50,717 nucleotides of DNA from Candidatus Merdicola faecigallinarum (GTDB lineage Bacteria > Bacillota > Clostridia > TANB77 > CAG-508), in assembly GCA_018714565.1 (NCBI GenBank), contig DVNH01000015.1:1-50717 (forward strand), in the 5' to 3' direction. This document shows positions 28,487 through 37,354 of the stretch, one piece after another; the first letter of the stretch is position 1, and every line of letters begins with the position of its first letter. Both the position numbers and the translations under genes were made by a program. A model generated the notes under the pieces. It was not told where the DNA came from, did no database searches, and was given only the letters and a program-made list of their open reading frames with translations.

Positions 28487-28933
28487 TTGGCAAGTCTAGA
28501 AGAAAGAGTAGAAGAGCTACTTAAACCTGTGATAGAAGAAATAGGATATTCTTTATACGACTTACAATATGTAAAAGAAGGGAAAGATTTTTACCTAAGG
28601 ATATATATCGATAAAGAAGAAGGAATTAGTTTAGAAGACTGTGAAAAGGTAAATAATCAAGTTAGTGATTTATTGGATGAAAAAAGTGGAATCAAAGATC
28701 CTTATTTTTTAGAAGTATCTTCACCAGGAATCGAAAGAATGATTCGAAAAGAAAGACATTTACAAGAAAATATCGGAAATAAAATTGAGGTTCGCTTATT
28801 TAAGCCATTGGAAGGAAAAAAAGTATATGAAGGTATTTTAAATTCATTTAATGAAGAAATGATTGAATTAGAAGAAATAAAAATACCAAGAAAAGATATT
28901 GCAACGATGAAAACTGTATATGATTGGGAATAG
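28487..28933 (+). CDS. rimP: Ribosome maturation factor RimP
   Basis: It assists 30S subunit assembly. The ORF track extends to 28439, but the match begins at TTG 28487 (MASLEERVEELLKPVIEE), 7-8 nt after AGGAGGAG. The resulting 148 residues are normal for RimP. Family blocks are GYSLYDLQYVKEGKDFYLRIYID, ISLEDCEKVNNQVSDLLD, YFLEVSSPGIER and the C-terminal KIPRKDIATMKTVYDW. It is the first gene of the nusA-infB operon. A non-ATG start also occurs in rnpM, ylxQ and probably infB. Confidence 0.94.
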   Translation: MASLEERVEELLKPVIEEIGYSLYDLQYVKEGKDFYLRIYIDKEEGISLEDCEKVNNQVSDLLDEKSGIKDPYFLEVSSPGIERMIRKERHLQENIGNKIEVRLFKPLEGKKVYEGILNSFNEEMIELEEIKIPRKDIATMKTVYDWE

Positions 28934-28950
28934 AGGAGGAATAGTAAAAA

Positions 28951-30048
28951 ATGAAAGAGGCAATTGATAATAAAGAATTAATACTAGCAATTGATGAATT
29001 AGAAAAAGAAAAAGGAATAAAAAAAGAATATTTAATGGAATCGATTGAATCAGCATTGCTTACAGCATATAAAAGAAATTTTAACTCACAGGAAAATGTA
29101 AAAGTAGTGATGGACAAAGAAACAGGAGCTTCTCATCTTTATTCTGTAAAAGAAATTGTAGAACAAGTAGAAGATCCAACATTACAAATTAGTTTAGTAG
29201 ATGCACAAAAAATAAACAAAACATTACAAATTGGAGATAACGTAGATATTGAATTAGTTCCAAAAAACTTTGGTAGAATTGCAGCTCAAACAGCAAAACA
29301 AGTTATTATTCAAAAATTAAGAGAAGCAGAAAGAGAAGTAATTTATTCAGAATACCATGATAGAAAAGGAGAAATTGTATCTGGAATTATTCAAAAAGCA
29401 GATAAAGGAATTGTGGTAATGGATTTAGGAAAGCTAGAAGGAGTTATGCCAGCTAAGGAGCAAATTCCAACAGAAACTTACCATGTAAATGACAAAATAA
29501 AAGGATATATTGCAGATGTAGAAAAAGGGGCAAAAGGAGCTCCACAAGTAATTATTTCAAGAGCTTGTCCAGATTTTGTAAGAAAGCTATTTGAATTTGA
29601 AATACCAGAAATTTATGAAGGAGTTATCGAAATAAAAAGTGTTTCTCGTGACCCAGGATATAGAAGTAAGGTAGCAGTATATTCTCCAAATGAAAACATT
29701 GATCCAGTAGGATCTTGTGTAGGGCAAAAAGGAGTAAGAATTCAAAACATCATAAATGAATTACATGGTGAAAAAATTGATGTAATTGAATGGAATGAAG
29801 ATCCAGCTATTTATATTTCTGCAGCATTATTACCAGCGCAAGTAATGGCAGTAGACATTAAAGAAGAAGAAAAATTTGCACAAGTAATTGTACCAGATGA
29901 TCAATTGTCTTTAGCAATTGGAAAATCCGGTCAAAATGCTAGATTAGCAGCAAAATTAACTGGCTGGAAAATAGATATTAAATCAGAAACACAATTTAGA
30001 GAAATGCTAATGAAAAAACAAGAAGAAATGGAAAGTGAAGAAGAATAG
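28951..30048 (+). CDS. nusA: Transcription termination/antitermination factor NusA
   Basis: NusA binds RNA polymerase and nascent RNA to modulate pausing and termination. The 365-residue Firmicutes form has the N-terminal domain, S1 domain (about residues 135-200, GEIVSGIIQKADKGIVVMDLG), KH1 (VAVYSPNENIDPVGSCVGQKGVRIQNI) and KH2 (FAQVIVPDDQLSLAIGKSGQNARLA). It lacks the C-terminal acidic repeats of E. coli NusA. It lies 17 bp after rimP, in the conserved order. Confidence 0.97.
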   Translation: MKEAIDNKELILAIDELEKEKGIKKEYLMESIESALLTAYKRNFNSQENVKVVMDKETGASHLYSVKEIVEQVEDPTLQISLVDAQKINKTLQIGDNVDIELVPKNFGRIAAQTAKQVIIQKLREAEREVIYSEYHDRKGEIVSGIIQKADKGIVVMDLGKLEGVMPAKEQIPTETYHVNDKIKGYIADVEKGAKGAPQVIISRACPDFVRKLFEFEIPEIYEGVIEIKSVSRDPGYRSKVAVYSPNENIDPVGSCVGQKGVRIQNIINELHGEKIDVIEWNEDPAIYISAALLPAQVMAVDIKEEEKFAQVIVPDDQLSLAIGKSGQNARLAAKLTGWKIDIKSETQFREMLMKKQEEMESEEE

Positions 30049-30103
30049 AAAAAATTTACATAAATTGGATAAAACCCAAGTATAATAGAAAGGAGGGAGA
30101 CAA

Positions 30104-30370
30104 GTGAAAAAAATACCACAAAGAACTTGTATCGGTTGTAAGGCAAAAAAAGATAAAAAAGAATTAATTCGTATTGTAAAAAATAAAGAAGGAGAAATTA
30201 CTATTGATCGAACGGGAAAAATGCAAGGAAGAGGAGCATATATTTGTGATGATATTACTTGTCTAGAACGTGCAATCAAAACGAAAAGCTTAGAAAGAAG
30301 TTTTGAATCTCCAATTGATGAAGGGGTTTATGAAAATTTAAGAGGTGTGATGATTGATAATAAAAAATAG
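30104..30370 (+). CDS. rnpM: RNase P modulator RnpM (YlxR)
   Basis: A small basic protein of 88 residues with PQRTCIGCKAKKDKKELIRIV and GRGAYICDDITCLERAIK, the YlxR signature; YlxR is known to bind RNase P RNA. GTG 30104 follows AAAGGAGGGAGACAA. It overlaps ylxQ by 17 bp. Position between nusA and ylxQ is the usual one. Confidence 0.92.
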   Translation: MKKIPQRTCIGCKAKKDKKELIRIVKNKEGEITIDRTGKMQGRGAYICDDITCLERAIKTKSLERSFESPIDEGVYENLRGVMIDNKK

Positions 30371-30677
30371 AGTATATGGTTTATTAGGAATTAGTGCAAA
30401 AGCTAGAAGAATAGCATATGGAGCAGATAGCTGTTTAGAAGAAATGAAAAATAAAAAGATATATCTTCTTATTGTTGCAGAAGACGCATCTCAAAAAACA
30501 ATAAAAAATTATAGATTTTATGCAGAGAAATACCAAGTTCCATTTTTAGTATGGGGGAAAATGGAAGAGATCAGTCAATCGATTGGAAAAAGAAATAAAG
30601 CAATTATTGGTATAAAAGATATTAATTTATCAAACGAAATACAAAAAATAATTAATGGGGGTGAAATTATTGGGTAA
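30354..30677 (+). CDS. ylxQ: YlxQ-type L7Ae/L30e-family RNA-binding protein
   Basis: The 107-residue protein has the L7Ae-like sequence [23 protein letters not shown] and [28 protein letters not shown]. It likely binds a kink-turn RNA or ribosomal RNA. The start is TTG 30354, inside the end of rnpM, with AGAGGTG upstream. It overlaps the infB start region. Function inferred from family. Confidence 0.88.
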   Translation: MIIKNRVYGLLGISAKARRIAYGADSCLEEMKNKKIYLLIVAEDASQKTIKNYRFYAEKYQVPFLVWGKMEEISQSIGKRNKAIIGIKDINLSNEIQKIINGGEIIG

Positions 30678-33660
30678 GATAAAAATACACGAAATAGCAA
30701 AGAAATTAGACTTAACCAGTAAAGAAGTAATTGAAAGAGCAAAAGAATTAGGAATTGAGGTAAAAAGTCATTTAAGTGCCATTGAAGAGAAGGAAGCGGA
30801 AAAAATAGAAAAAAGTTTTGAAAAGGTAAATACAAAAAAGACAGAGAAAAAGCAAACAGAAAATAAAGGTGCAAAACAACAAGAAAAAAAGATGAAAAAT
30901 GATGGACCTGTTATTATTCGTAGAGAAGTTATTATTTCAGAAGAAGAAATGATGAAGAAGGAAGAAGAGGAAAAAAGGAGAAAGCAACAAGAGAGAAAAG
31001 CAAATGTGGGGTTTGTTGAGAGAGATAAAAATAAAGATTTTAATATTGTATATCGTAACAAACCTACGAAACCACTTACTGTAGAAGAGTTGTTTGGATT
31101 AAATAAAAAGAAAAAAGAGGATAAAAAAGAAGAGAAGAAAGTGGTAGAAGAAGTAAAAAAAGAAGCGAAAGAAGAAAAAACAATAGAACCAAAGAAAGAA
31201 GAAACAGTATTAAAACCAGAAAAGATTGAAAAAAGTGAAAGTGAGCCTATGTTAGAAGTATCAGAAAAACAAGTTGAAGAGAAAAAAATAGAGAATACAA
31301 AAATAAACAATAATCAAGAAAATTATAATAAGAATCCAAATTATCGTAGTAATCCAAATAATAATTACAAAAATAATGAGGGACATTCGAATAACTATCA
31401 TAATAATAATTATCGTAATAATACCCAAAATAGTAATCAAAATAATAATTTTAGAAATAATAACTATCGAAATAATAATGGTCAAAATGGTAATTATCGT
31501 AACAATACAAATAATAATTATAATGGTCGTAATTTTGGTGGTTATAATAATCGTACTCCAAAACCTCTTGATGAAAAAGGAATTGAAAAAAATATCAAGA
31601 ATATTATGTCTGCAGAAGTAATCGAAAAAGAGCCAGTAAGAGAATATAATAAATCTCTTAATAAACAAAAAAATAATCGTTTTGACGAAACAAAAGCGAA
31701 GAAACCTTCTAAAGCAAGAAGATCAGGGGATTTCGATATTAACGAGAAGAAACTAAAAGGATTAAAACAAGAAAATAGTTTATCTAATATGTTTGGAGAT
31801 CAAGAAGGTGGTATGTTAGATTACTACGATTTAACAACAACAAGAGGAAAACGTAGTAAAAAGAAGAATCAGAAACAAGATCAAGAACAATCAAAACAAA
31901 AAATATTTAAATTAACAGAAATCACAATACCAGAATCGATCACAGTAAAAGATTTAGCAGCAGAGTTAAAAAAGACAAGTGGTGAGGTAATTAAAAAATT
32001 ATTAGGTTATGGTATTATGGCAACCATTAATAACCAAATTGATTTTGATACAGCCTTCTTAGTAGCAGAAGAATTTGGTGTAACTGCGATAAAAAAAGAA
32101 GTAGTAAAAGAAGAAGATATCTTATTCGATGAATCAGAGGATAAAGAAGAAGAATTAGTTCCTAGACCACCAGTAATTGTAGTAATGGGTCACGTAGATC
32201 ATGGAAAAACATCTTTATTAGATGCAATTCGATCTACTAATGTAATTGAAGGAGAAGCAGGTGGAATTACACAGCATATAGGAGCATATCAAGTAAATGT
32301 AAATAATCGTGATATTACTTTCTTAGATACTCCAGGGCATGAAGCATTCACAAGTATGCGTGCAAGAGGAGCACAAATTACAGATATTGCTATTTTAGTT
32401 GTAGCAGCAGATGATGGTGTTATGCCTCAAACAGTAGAAGCAATTAACCATGCAAAATCTGCAGGAATTCCAATTATTGTTGCAGTAAATAAAATCGATC
32501 TACCAGGAGCAAATGTAGAAAAAATTAAAGAAGAGTTAATGAAATATGAATTAGTTCCAGAAGAATGGGGTGGAGATACGATTTATGTACCAATTTCTGC
32601 AAAAAAACACCAAAATATTGATCAACTATTAGAGATGGTATTATTAGTTGCTGACATGAAAGAATTAAAAGCAAATCCAAAGAAACAAGCAAAAGGTGCA
32701 GTAATTGAGGCAAGACTCGATAAATCAAAAGGACCAATCGCTTCTTTATTGGTACAACGTGGTACACTAGATGTAGGAGATACTATTGTAGTAGGATCTT
32801 CTATCGGAAGAATAAGAGCAATGAGAAATGCAAAAGGACAAAAGGTGAAAAAAGCTGGTCCATCTATGCCAGTAGAAATTATGGGATTAACAGAAGTTCC
32901 TGTTGCAGGAGACACTTTCTATGAAGTAAAAGATGAAAAAATGGCAAAACATTTAATTGAAAGAAGAAAACGTCAAGAAAGAGAAAAATCAATTAATAAT
33001 ATGTCAAAAGTAACATTAGATAATTTATTTAGTCAAATGGAACAAGGAAAACTAAAACAATTGAATTTAATTGTAAAAGCAGATGTACAAGGAACCGTAG
33101 AAGCAGTAAAACAATCATTAGAAAAATTATCCAATGAAGAAGTAAAAGTAAAAGTAATTCATTCAGCAGCAGGTGCGGTAACAGAGTCGGATGTTACACT
33201 TGCAAAAGTATCAAATGCAATTATTGTCGCTTTTAACGTAAGACCAGTACCAGGAGCAAAAGAAGAAGCTGATAAGAATGAAGTGGAAATTAAGCAATAT
33301 TCTGTTATTTATAAAGCAATTGAAGATGTAGAAGCTGCAATGAAAGGTATGTTAGATCCTAAATTTGAAGAAAAAGTAATTGGAACTGCTGAAATAAGAC
33401 AAACATTTAAGGTTTCTAACGTAGGAACTATTGGAGGAGCTTATGTATTAACTGGAAAACTAGAAAGAAATGCGGGGGTTCGTGTTATTCGTGAAGAAGT
33501 AGTAATTCATGAAGGAAAGCTTTCATCATTAAAGCGTTTCAAAGATGATGCAAAAGAAGTTGCAAAAGGATATGAATGTGGTCTTCAAATTGAAAATTAT
33601 AATGATATAAAAGAAGGAGACATTATCGAGGCTTTTGTAATGGAAGAAGTTAAAAGATAA
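30670..33660 (+). CDS. infB: Translation initiation factor IF-2
   Basis: A GTPase that delivers initiator tRNA to the ribosome. TTG 30670 ([15 protein letters not shown]) is preferred: GGGGGTG lies 6-7 nt upstream and the family N-terminus begins there; ATG 30655 has no ribosome binding site. The protein has the IF2-N domain, a long charged linker (about residues 50-215), an Asn/Tyr/Arg-rich low-complexity block (about 217-298), a second IF2-N-like region ([22 protein letters not shown]), the G domain ([38 protein letters not shown]) and domains II-IV ending [12 protein letters not shown]. The Asn-rich linker is unusual; the rest is standard. Confidence 0.95.
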   Translation: MGKIKIHEIAKKLDLTSKEVIERAKELGIEVKSHLSAIEEKEAEKIEKSFEKVNTKKTEKKQTENKGAKQQEKKMKNDGPVIIRREVIISEEEMMKKEEEEKRRKQQERKANVGFVERDKNKDFNIVYRNKPTKPLTVEELFGLNKKKKEDKKEEKKVVEEVKKEAKEEKTIEPKKEETVLKPEKIEKSESEPMLEVSEKQVEEKKIENTKINNNQENYNKNPNYRSNPNNNYKNNEGHSNNYHNNNYRNNTQNSNQNNNFRNNNYRNNNGQNGNYRNNTNNNYNGRNFGGYNNRTPKPLDEKGIEKNIKNIMSAEVIEKEPVREYNKSLNKQKNNRFDETKAKKPSKARRSGDFDINEKKLKGLKQENSLSNMFGDQEGGMLDYYDLTTTRGKRSKKKNQKQDQEQSKQKIFKLTEITIPESITVKDLAAELKKTSGEVIKKLLGYGIMATINNQIDFDTAFLVAEEFGVTAIKKEVVKEEDILFDESEDKEEELVPRPPVIVVMGHVDHGKTSLLDAIRSTNVIEGEAGGITQHIGAYQVNVNNRDITFLDTPGHEAFTSMRARGAQITDIAILVVAADDGVMPQTVEAINHAKSAGIPIIVAVNKIDLPGANVEKIKEELMKYELVPEEWGGDTIYVPISAKKHQNIDQLLEMVLLVADMKELKANPKKQAKGAVIEARLDKSKGPIASLLVQRGTLDVGDTIVVGSSIGRIRAMRNAKGQKVKKAGPSMPVEIMGLTEVPVAGDTFYEVKDEKMAKHLIERRKRQEREKSINNMSKVTLDNLFSQMEQGKLKQLNLIVKADVQGTVEAVKQSLEKLSNEEVKVKVIHSAAGAVTESDVTLAKVSNAIIVAFNVRPVPGAKEEADKNEVEIKQYSVIYKAIEDVEAAMKGMLDPKFEEKVIGTAEIRQTFKVSNVGTIGGAYVLTGKLERNAGVRVIREEVVIHEGKLSSLKRFKDDAKEVAKGYECGLQIENYNDIKEGDIIEAFVMEEVKR

Positions 33661-33684
33661 GCTAGGCAAGGAAATATAAAAAGG

Positions 33685-33739
33685 AATAATAAAAGAAAAA
33701 GGGCATAAAAGACTTAAAAATGCCCTGTCTTTTATTATT
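33685..33739 (+). terminator. Long hairpin between infB and rbfA
   Basis: AATAATAAAAGA (33685-33696) pairs exactly with TCTTTTATTATT (33728-33739), enclosing a GGGCAT/ATGCCC stem (33701-33706, 33720-33725). It is a composite terminator-like structure ending 4-5 nt before the rbfA ribosome binding site. It may partially terminate or process the operon transcript. Confidence 0.75.
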
Positions 33740-33756
33740 GTTAAAGGAGAGAGACT

Positions 33757-34131
33757 ATGGCAAAAAAAACAAACCCTAGATGGGGACGAGTAGATGAAGA
33801 AATGAAAAAAGAAATTAGTTACATTATAAGTAATGAAATAAAAGATCCTAATGTTACAGGATTAATTAGTGTTACGAAAGTACATGTAACGACGGACTTA
33901 AAATATGCAAAAGTATATGTAAGTATATTAAATGCAAAAAATACAAAGGAAACATTAGCAGGATTAAAAAAATCAGCAGGATTTGTACGTTCAGAAGTAG
34001 CAAAGAGAGTGAATTTAAGAACAACACCAGAGATTATTTTTGAACTAGATGATTCTATGGAATATGGAGCAAGAATTGATTCGATATTAAAAGAAGTAAT
34101 GAAAGATATTAAACCAGAAAAAGGAGAATAA
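33757..34131 (+). CDS. rbfA: Ribosome-binding factor A
   Basis: It promotes late 30S maturation and cold adaptation. The 124-residue protein has a KH-like fold with the family blocks RVDEEMKKEISYIISNEIKDPNV, VHVTTDLKYAKVYVSIL and RTTPEIIFELDDSMEYGARIDSILKEV. AAAGGAGAG precedes the ATG. It lies 3 bp from nrnA, the usual order after infB. Confidence 0.96.
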   Translation: MAKKTNPRWGRVDEEMKKEISYIISNEIKDPNVTGLISVTKVHVTTDLKYAKVYVSILNAKNTKETLAGLKKSAGFVRSEVAKRVNLRTTPEIIFELDDSMEYGARIDSILKEVMKDIKPEKGE

Positions 34132-34134
34132 AAT

Positions 34135-35085
34135 ATGACGTTAGATGATATTACAAAAGCAATAAATGAAGCAGAAACAATTGCAATCCTAACTCATGAA
34201 AGTCCAGATGGAGATGCAATGGGAAGCAGTTTAGCAATGTATAATGCATTAAAAGATATGGGGAAAAAACCAGATATTATTATTCCGGAATATCCAAGAA
34301 CATTTTCTTTTTTGCCAGGAGCAGATGAAATTTTAAAAGAAGGAAAGCAGAAACAATACGATTTAGTGATTTCCTTAGACTGTGCAGATTTAAAAAGATT
34401 AAATGGATTTGCAAATTATTTCGAAGATGCAAAAACAACAATATCAATTGATCATCATAGAATGAATCCAATGTTTGCAGATTACAATTATGTGGATCCA
34501 GCATCCCCTGCTTGTTGTCAAATATTAGTAGTTATTTTAGAGTATTTAAAAGTTGAAATTACAAAAGATATTGGAACTTGTTTACTAACAGGAATTATCA
34601 CTGACACAGGAGGATTTAAGTATCCAGGAGTAACAGCAGAAACTTTTGAATTTGCTGCATGGCTTTTAACTTCAGGGGTGAATGTGTCTAATATTTATAA
34701 AAAAGTATTACAAATAAAAACAAGAGCAAATTATGAACTTTCAAAGTTGGCAATGAATCGAATGGAATTTTTAGAAGACGATAGAATTACATTTACTTAT
34801 ATTACATTAGAAGATGAGAAAAGATTTCAAGCAGAAGAAGGATCTCACGAAGGAATTGTTGAAATTGGAAGAGATATTGAAGGGGTTGAAGTATCTATCT
34901 TCTTACATGAGGCAGAAGATGGCTTTAAAGTATCTTTGAGATCGAATGAATATATTAATGTATCAGAGGTTTGCTTCATGTTTGGCGGTGGAGGACATAT
35001 GAGAGCTGCCGGATGCAAGATGACTGGAACAATTGAGCAAATTAAAAATAAATTAGTAAATGAAATTAAAAAAGAGTTAAAATAA
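34135..35085 (+). CDS. nrnA: DHH-family oligoribonuclease/pAp phosphatase NrnA
   Basis: It degrades short RNAs and pAp. The 316-residue protein has the DHH motifs LTHESPDGDAMGSS (residues about 18-31), DLVISLDCAD, ISIDHHRMN (about 107-115), ITDTGGFKY and the DHHA1 glycine motif FGGGGHMRAAG. The ribosome binding site overlaps the end of rbfA. The order rbfA-nrnA-truB is typical of Firmicutes. Confidence 0.94.
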   Translation: MTLDDITKAINEAETIAILTHESPDGDAMGSSLAMYNALKDMGKKPDIIIPEYPRTFSFLPGADEILKEGKQKQYDLVISLDCADLKRLNGFANYFEDAKTTISIDHHRMNPMFADYNYVDPASPACCQILVVILEYLKVEITKDIGTCLLTGIITDTGGFKYPGVTAETFEFAAWLLTSGVNVSNIYKKVLQIKTRANYELSKLAMNRMEFLEDDRITFTYITLEDEKRFQAEEGSHEGIVEIGRDIEGVEVSIFLHEAEDGFKVSLRSNEYINVSEVCFMFGGGGHMRAAGCKMTGTIEQIKNKLVNEIKKELK

Positions 35086-35126
35086 GAATAATTAAAAAAG
35101 TAGTTAAGCAAATATAGGGGTTAACA

Positions 35127-36005
35127 ATGGATGGAATTATTATAGTAAATAAGGAAAAAGGTTATACTTCACATGATATTGTAGCAAAAGTAAAAAAGTT
35201 ACTAAATGTAAAAAAAGTAGGACATACAGGGACTTTAGATCCAAATGCGACAGGAGTATTACCAATTTTAATAGGAGAAGGAACAAAATTATCTAGCTAT
35301 TTGACGAATCATGATAAGACATACCAAGCAACTTTAAAATTAGGAGAGAAAAGAGATACTGCTGATGTAGAAGGAAATGTAATAGAAACAAAAAAAGTGG
35401 AACAAGAAGTATTAACTGAAGAAAATATAAAATTTGTTTTTCAAAATTTTATTGGAAAACAAGAGCAAACCCCACCAATATATTCTGCAATAAAAGTACA
35501 AGGAAAAAAACTATACGAATATGCCAGAAAAGGGCTTAAAGTAGAACTACCAGTAAGAAATATAGAAATTTATGATATTAAATTAGATCTTATAAATTTA
35601 CAAGAAAACGAAATTATTTTTACTGTGAAGTGTTCAAAAGGTACCTATATTCGATCTTTATGTGAAGAAATAGCAGAAAAATTATGTACGGTTGGTTATA
35701 TGAAAGAATTAGTAAGAAAACAAGTAGGAGAATTTTATATAGAAAACGCAATTACCATAAATGAAATAGAAAATCAAAAAAATGATTTTTCAAAATTGCC
35801 AATAATTACAATGGAAGAATTCTTTAGAGAAAAATCTAAAATACAATTAAATGAAAAGAAGGTCATATTATTTCTAAATGGTGTATTATTAACAAGAAAT
35901 GAGAAAGATGGAATATATAGAATTTATAACGAAAAAGGTATTTTTATTGGAATAGGACAAATAAAAGATCACAAATTAAAAAGAGAAATTGTAATAAAAA
36001 AATAG
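35127..36005 (+). CDS. truB: tRNA pseudouridine-55 synthase
   Basis: It makes pseudouridine 55 in the T-loop of tRNAs. The catalytic Asp lies in KKVGHTGTLDPNATGVLPILIGEGTK (about residue 39). Other family blocks: QTPPIYSAIKVQGKKLYEYARKG and CSKGTYIRSLCEEIA. A PUA-like C-terminal extension is present. At 292 residues it is normal. It is followed by birA rather than the common ribF-rpsO. Confidence 0.96.
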   Translation: MDGIIIVNKEKGYTSHDIVAKVKKLLNVKKVGHTGTLDPNATGVLPILIGEGTKLSSYLTNHDKTYQATLKLGEKRDTADVEGNVIETKKVEQEVLTEENIKFVFQNFIGKQEQTPPIYSAIKVQGKKLYEYARKGLKVELPVRNIEIYDIKLDLINLQENEIIFTVKCSKGTYIRSLCEEIAEKLCTVGYMKELVRKQVGEFYIENAITINEIENQKNDFSKLPIITMEEFFREKSKIQLNEKKVILFLNGVLLTRNEKDGIYRIYNEKGIFIGIGQIKDHKLKREIVIKK

Positions 36006-36035
36006 TAGAATTATTCGAAACTACAGGAGATGTTC

Positions 36036-36584
36036 ATGTTATTAGAAAAAAATGTAAAGCATTACAAAGAATTAGAATCAACACAGAAACTAGCAAGAGA
36101 GAAAATTGAAGAATTAGAAAATGGTACTGTGATTCTTGCAGATAGACAAACTTTGGGATATGGCACTAAGGAAAGAAAGTGGTATACAGGAGATGGAAAT
36201 AATATTGCAATGACAATTGTAATAAAACCCAATTGTACAATAAAAAGTTTATCTACACTTACAATTGATATAGCTGCAAGTATACAAAGAGCAATTTATA
36301 CTTTATATGGATATTCATTAAAGATAAAAGAGCCAAATGATTTATTATTAAATAATAAAAAAATTTGTGGGATTTTAACACAGGTAACAACAAGGAAAGA
36401 ACAAGTTCAATCATTATTAATAGGAATTGGTTTTAATGTTAATGAAACAATTTTTGATTCCGATACAAAAATATTAGCGACTTCTTTAAAAAAGGAGTAT
36501 CAAAAAGAATTTTCAAGAGAAGAAATTATAAAACAAATTTTAAAAGAGATTGAGTTACAATTAAAGAGTAATTATATATTATAG
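36036..36584 (+). CDS. birA: Biotin-[acetyl-CoA carboxylase] ligase without HTH domain
   Basis: It should attach biotin to AccB (BCCP), encoded 5.7 kb downstream. The 182-residue protein is a group I enzyme lacking the DNA-binding domain. The biotin-binding loop reads GYGTKERKW (residues 41-49) instead of GRGxxGRxW, and the usual KWPND motif is KEPND (98-102); the NNKKICGIL block with catalytic Lys109 is kept. These substitutions in otherwise conserved positions are unusual and may mean altered specificity. ATG 36036 is chosen because CAGGAG sits 6 nt upstream; ATG 36030 overlaps that site. A lipoate-ligase relative is a less likely alternative. Confidence 0.82.
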   Translation: MLLEKNVKHYKELESTQKLAREKIEELENGTVILADRQTLGYGTKERKWYTGDGNNIAMTIVIKPNCTIKSLSTLTIDIAASIQRAIYTLYGYSLKIKEPNDLLLNNKKICGILTQVTTRKEQVQSLLIGIGFNVNETIFDSDTKILATSLKKEYQKEFSREEIIKQILKEIELQLKSNYIL

Positions 36585-36618
36585 GGGGAAACAAAAGTAA
36601 TGTGTTTCTTCCTTTTTT
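36584..36618 (+). terminator. Terminator of the infB-birA operon
   Basis: GGGGGAAACA (36584-36593) pairs with TGTTTCTTCC (36603-36612) through two G-U pairs, followed by TTTTTT (36613-36618). Those Ts are also the end of repeat copy 3. Confidence 0.8.
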
Positions 36619-36724
36619 ATTACGTAGGAAATTTCGTCAGAAATTTCTGGAGTAACAAGGTTAAGTTACATTAGTCTGTGCGATTGCGAAGCAATCTGTA
36701 CATCTGACGAAGTCACTTTTCTTA
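36613..36724 (-). repeat. 112-bp structured repeat, copy 3 (inverted)
   Basis: It reads as the reverse complement of copies 1, 2 and 4. In the shared orientation its first hairpin is TGAC-TTC-GTCA versus TGGC-TTC-GCCA in copy 1, a compensatory change. The remaining sequence is nearly identical to copy 1. Its T-run end forms the tail of the birA terminator. Confidence 0.9.
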
Positions 36725-36985
36725 TTGTATAGGAAAAAATATAGTAATAGATGTATACAAATTTGACATACTAATAAAAAGAAATAAAAAAATCTGAATA
36801 AAAGTTAAAATAGTAAAAATTCTAAAATGCTTGAAATAAAAGGGAAAAATAGAAGTTCTAAACGATATGAAAAATAATAATACCAAATAATTCCATATTA
36901 ATTTTACCAATTCCGCCAAAGCGGATGAATTATATGGTTAAATTAAATAAATTTGTACAATAATACTATGGATTATGGTGGAGAT
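36725..36985. other. AT-rich spacer before the XRE gene
   Basis: Together with repeat copy 3 this forms a stretch of about 400 bp without a gene. It contains a short G/C hairpin, CCGC-CAAA-GCGG (36913-36924), that stands out from the AT-rich background. TTGACA (36764-36769 region) has no matching -10. No other structure was seen. Confidence 0.4.
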
Positions 36986-37189
36986 ATGCGTATAGAAATA
37001 TTAGTAAAAGAACTTAGAAAGAATAATAATTTAACATTAGAGCAATTGGCGGAGAGAACAGGAGTATCTAAAAGTCATATTAATGACATTGAAAATGGAT
37101 TAAAAGAACCTGGACTTTCTGTCTTAGTGAGGTTAGCAAAAGCATTAGATGTACAGGTAACAGAATTATATAGAGTAATATGGAGATAG
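36986..37189 (+). CDS. Small XRE-family HTH regulator
   Basis: A 67-residue protein made almost entirely of one helix-turn-helix domain: KELRKNNNLTLEQLAERTGVSKSHINDIENGLKEP. It would bind DNA as a dimer; its target is unknown. ATG 36986 follows GGTGGAG and matches the usual domain start; the track ORF from 36953 adds 11 non-conserved residues. It is enclosed by inverted copies 3 and 4 of the 112-bp repeat and lies 580 bp upstream of fabH. A role in fab control is possible but not shown; the palindromic fab sites look more TetR-like. Confidence 0.85.
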   Translation: MRIEILVKELRKNNNLTLEQLAERTGVSKSHINDIENGLKEPGLSVLVRLAKALDVQVTELYRVIWR

Positions 37190-37192
37190 AAT

Positions 37193-37354
37193 ATGGAAGA
37201 GTTTTTTGAAAAAAGTATGGAGCAATATAATCAATATGTTATAAAATATGGGAAAAGACCAAAAGAAGTTGTATGGAATCGACTGGCTAAAAAAGAGGAT
37301 TTATTGTGTAGTTTATCTATGAAATATATTGGTAAAGTAAAATTCAGAAAATAA
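37193..37354 (+). CDS. 53-codon ORF ending inside repeat copy 4
   Basis: Too short for the ORF track. ATG 37193 starts 3 bp after the XRE stop with GGAGATAG upstream, so it is probably cotranscribed. The product begins MEEFFEKSMEQYNQY and is basic at the end (KYIGKVKFRK). I do not recognise it. Its TAA stop is formed by the first bases (TAAG) of repeat copy 4, so the element may have truncated a longer gene. Confidence 0.55.
   Translation: MEEFFEKSMEQYNQYVIKYGKRPKEVVWNRLAKKEDLLCSLSMKYIGKVKFRK

Noticed and set aside
31261-31668. Ile-rich ORFs on both strands inside infB (31261-31668 minus, 31376-31621 plus)
   Set aside because: They are shadows of the Asn-codon repeats in the infB linker; composition is simple and no ribosome binding site is present.
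36722-36919. Minus-strand 65-residue ORF next to repeat copy 3
   Set aside because: AT-rich hydrophobic product, no ribosome binding site, no family resemblance.
36986-37189. XRE protein as the direct fab regulator
   Set aside because: Position alone is weak evidence: a terminator and a repeat separate it from fabH, and the site architecture looks TetR-like.
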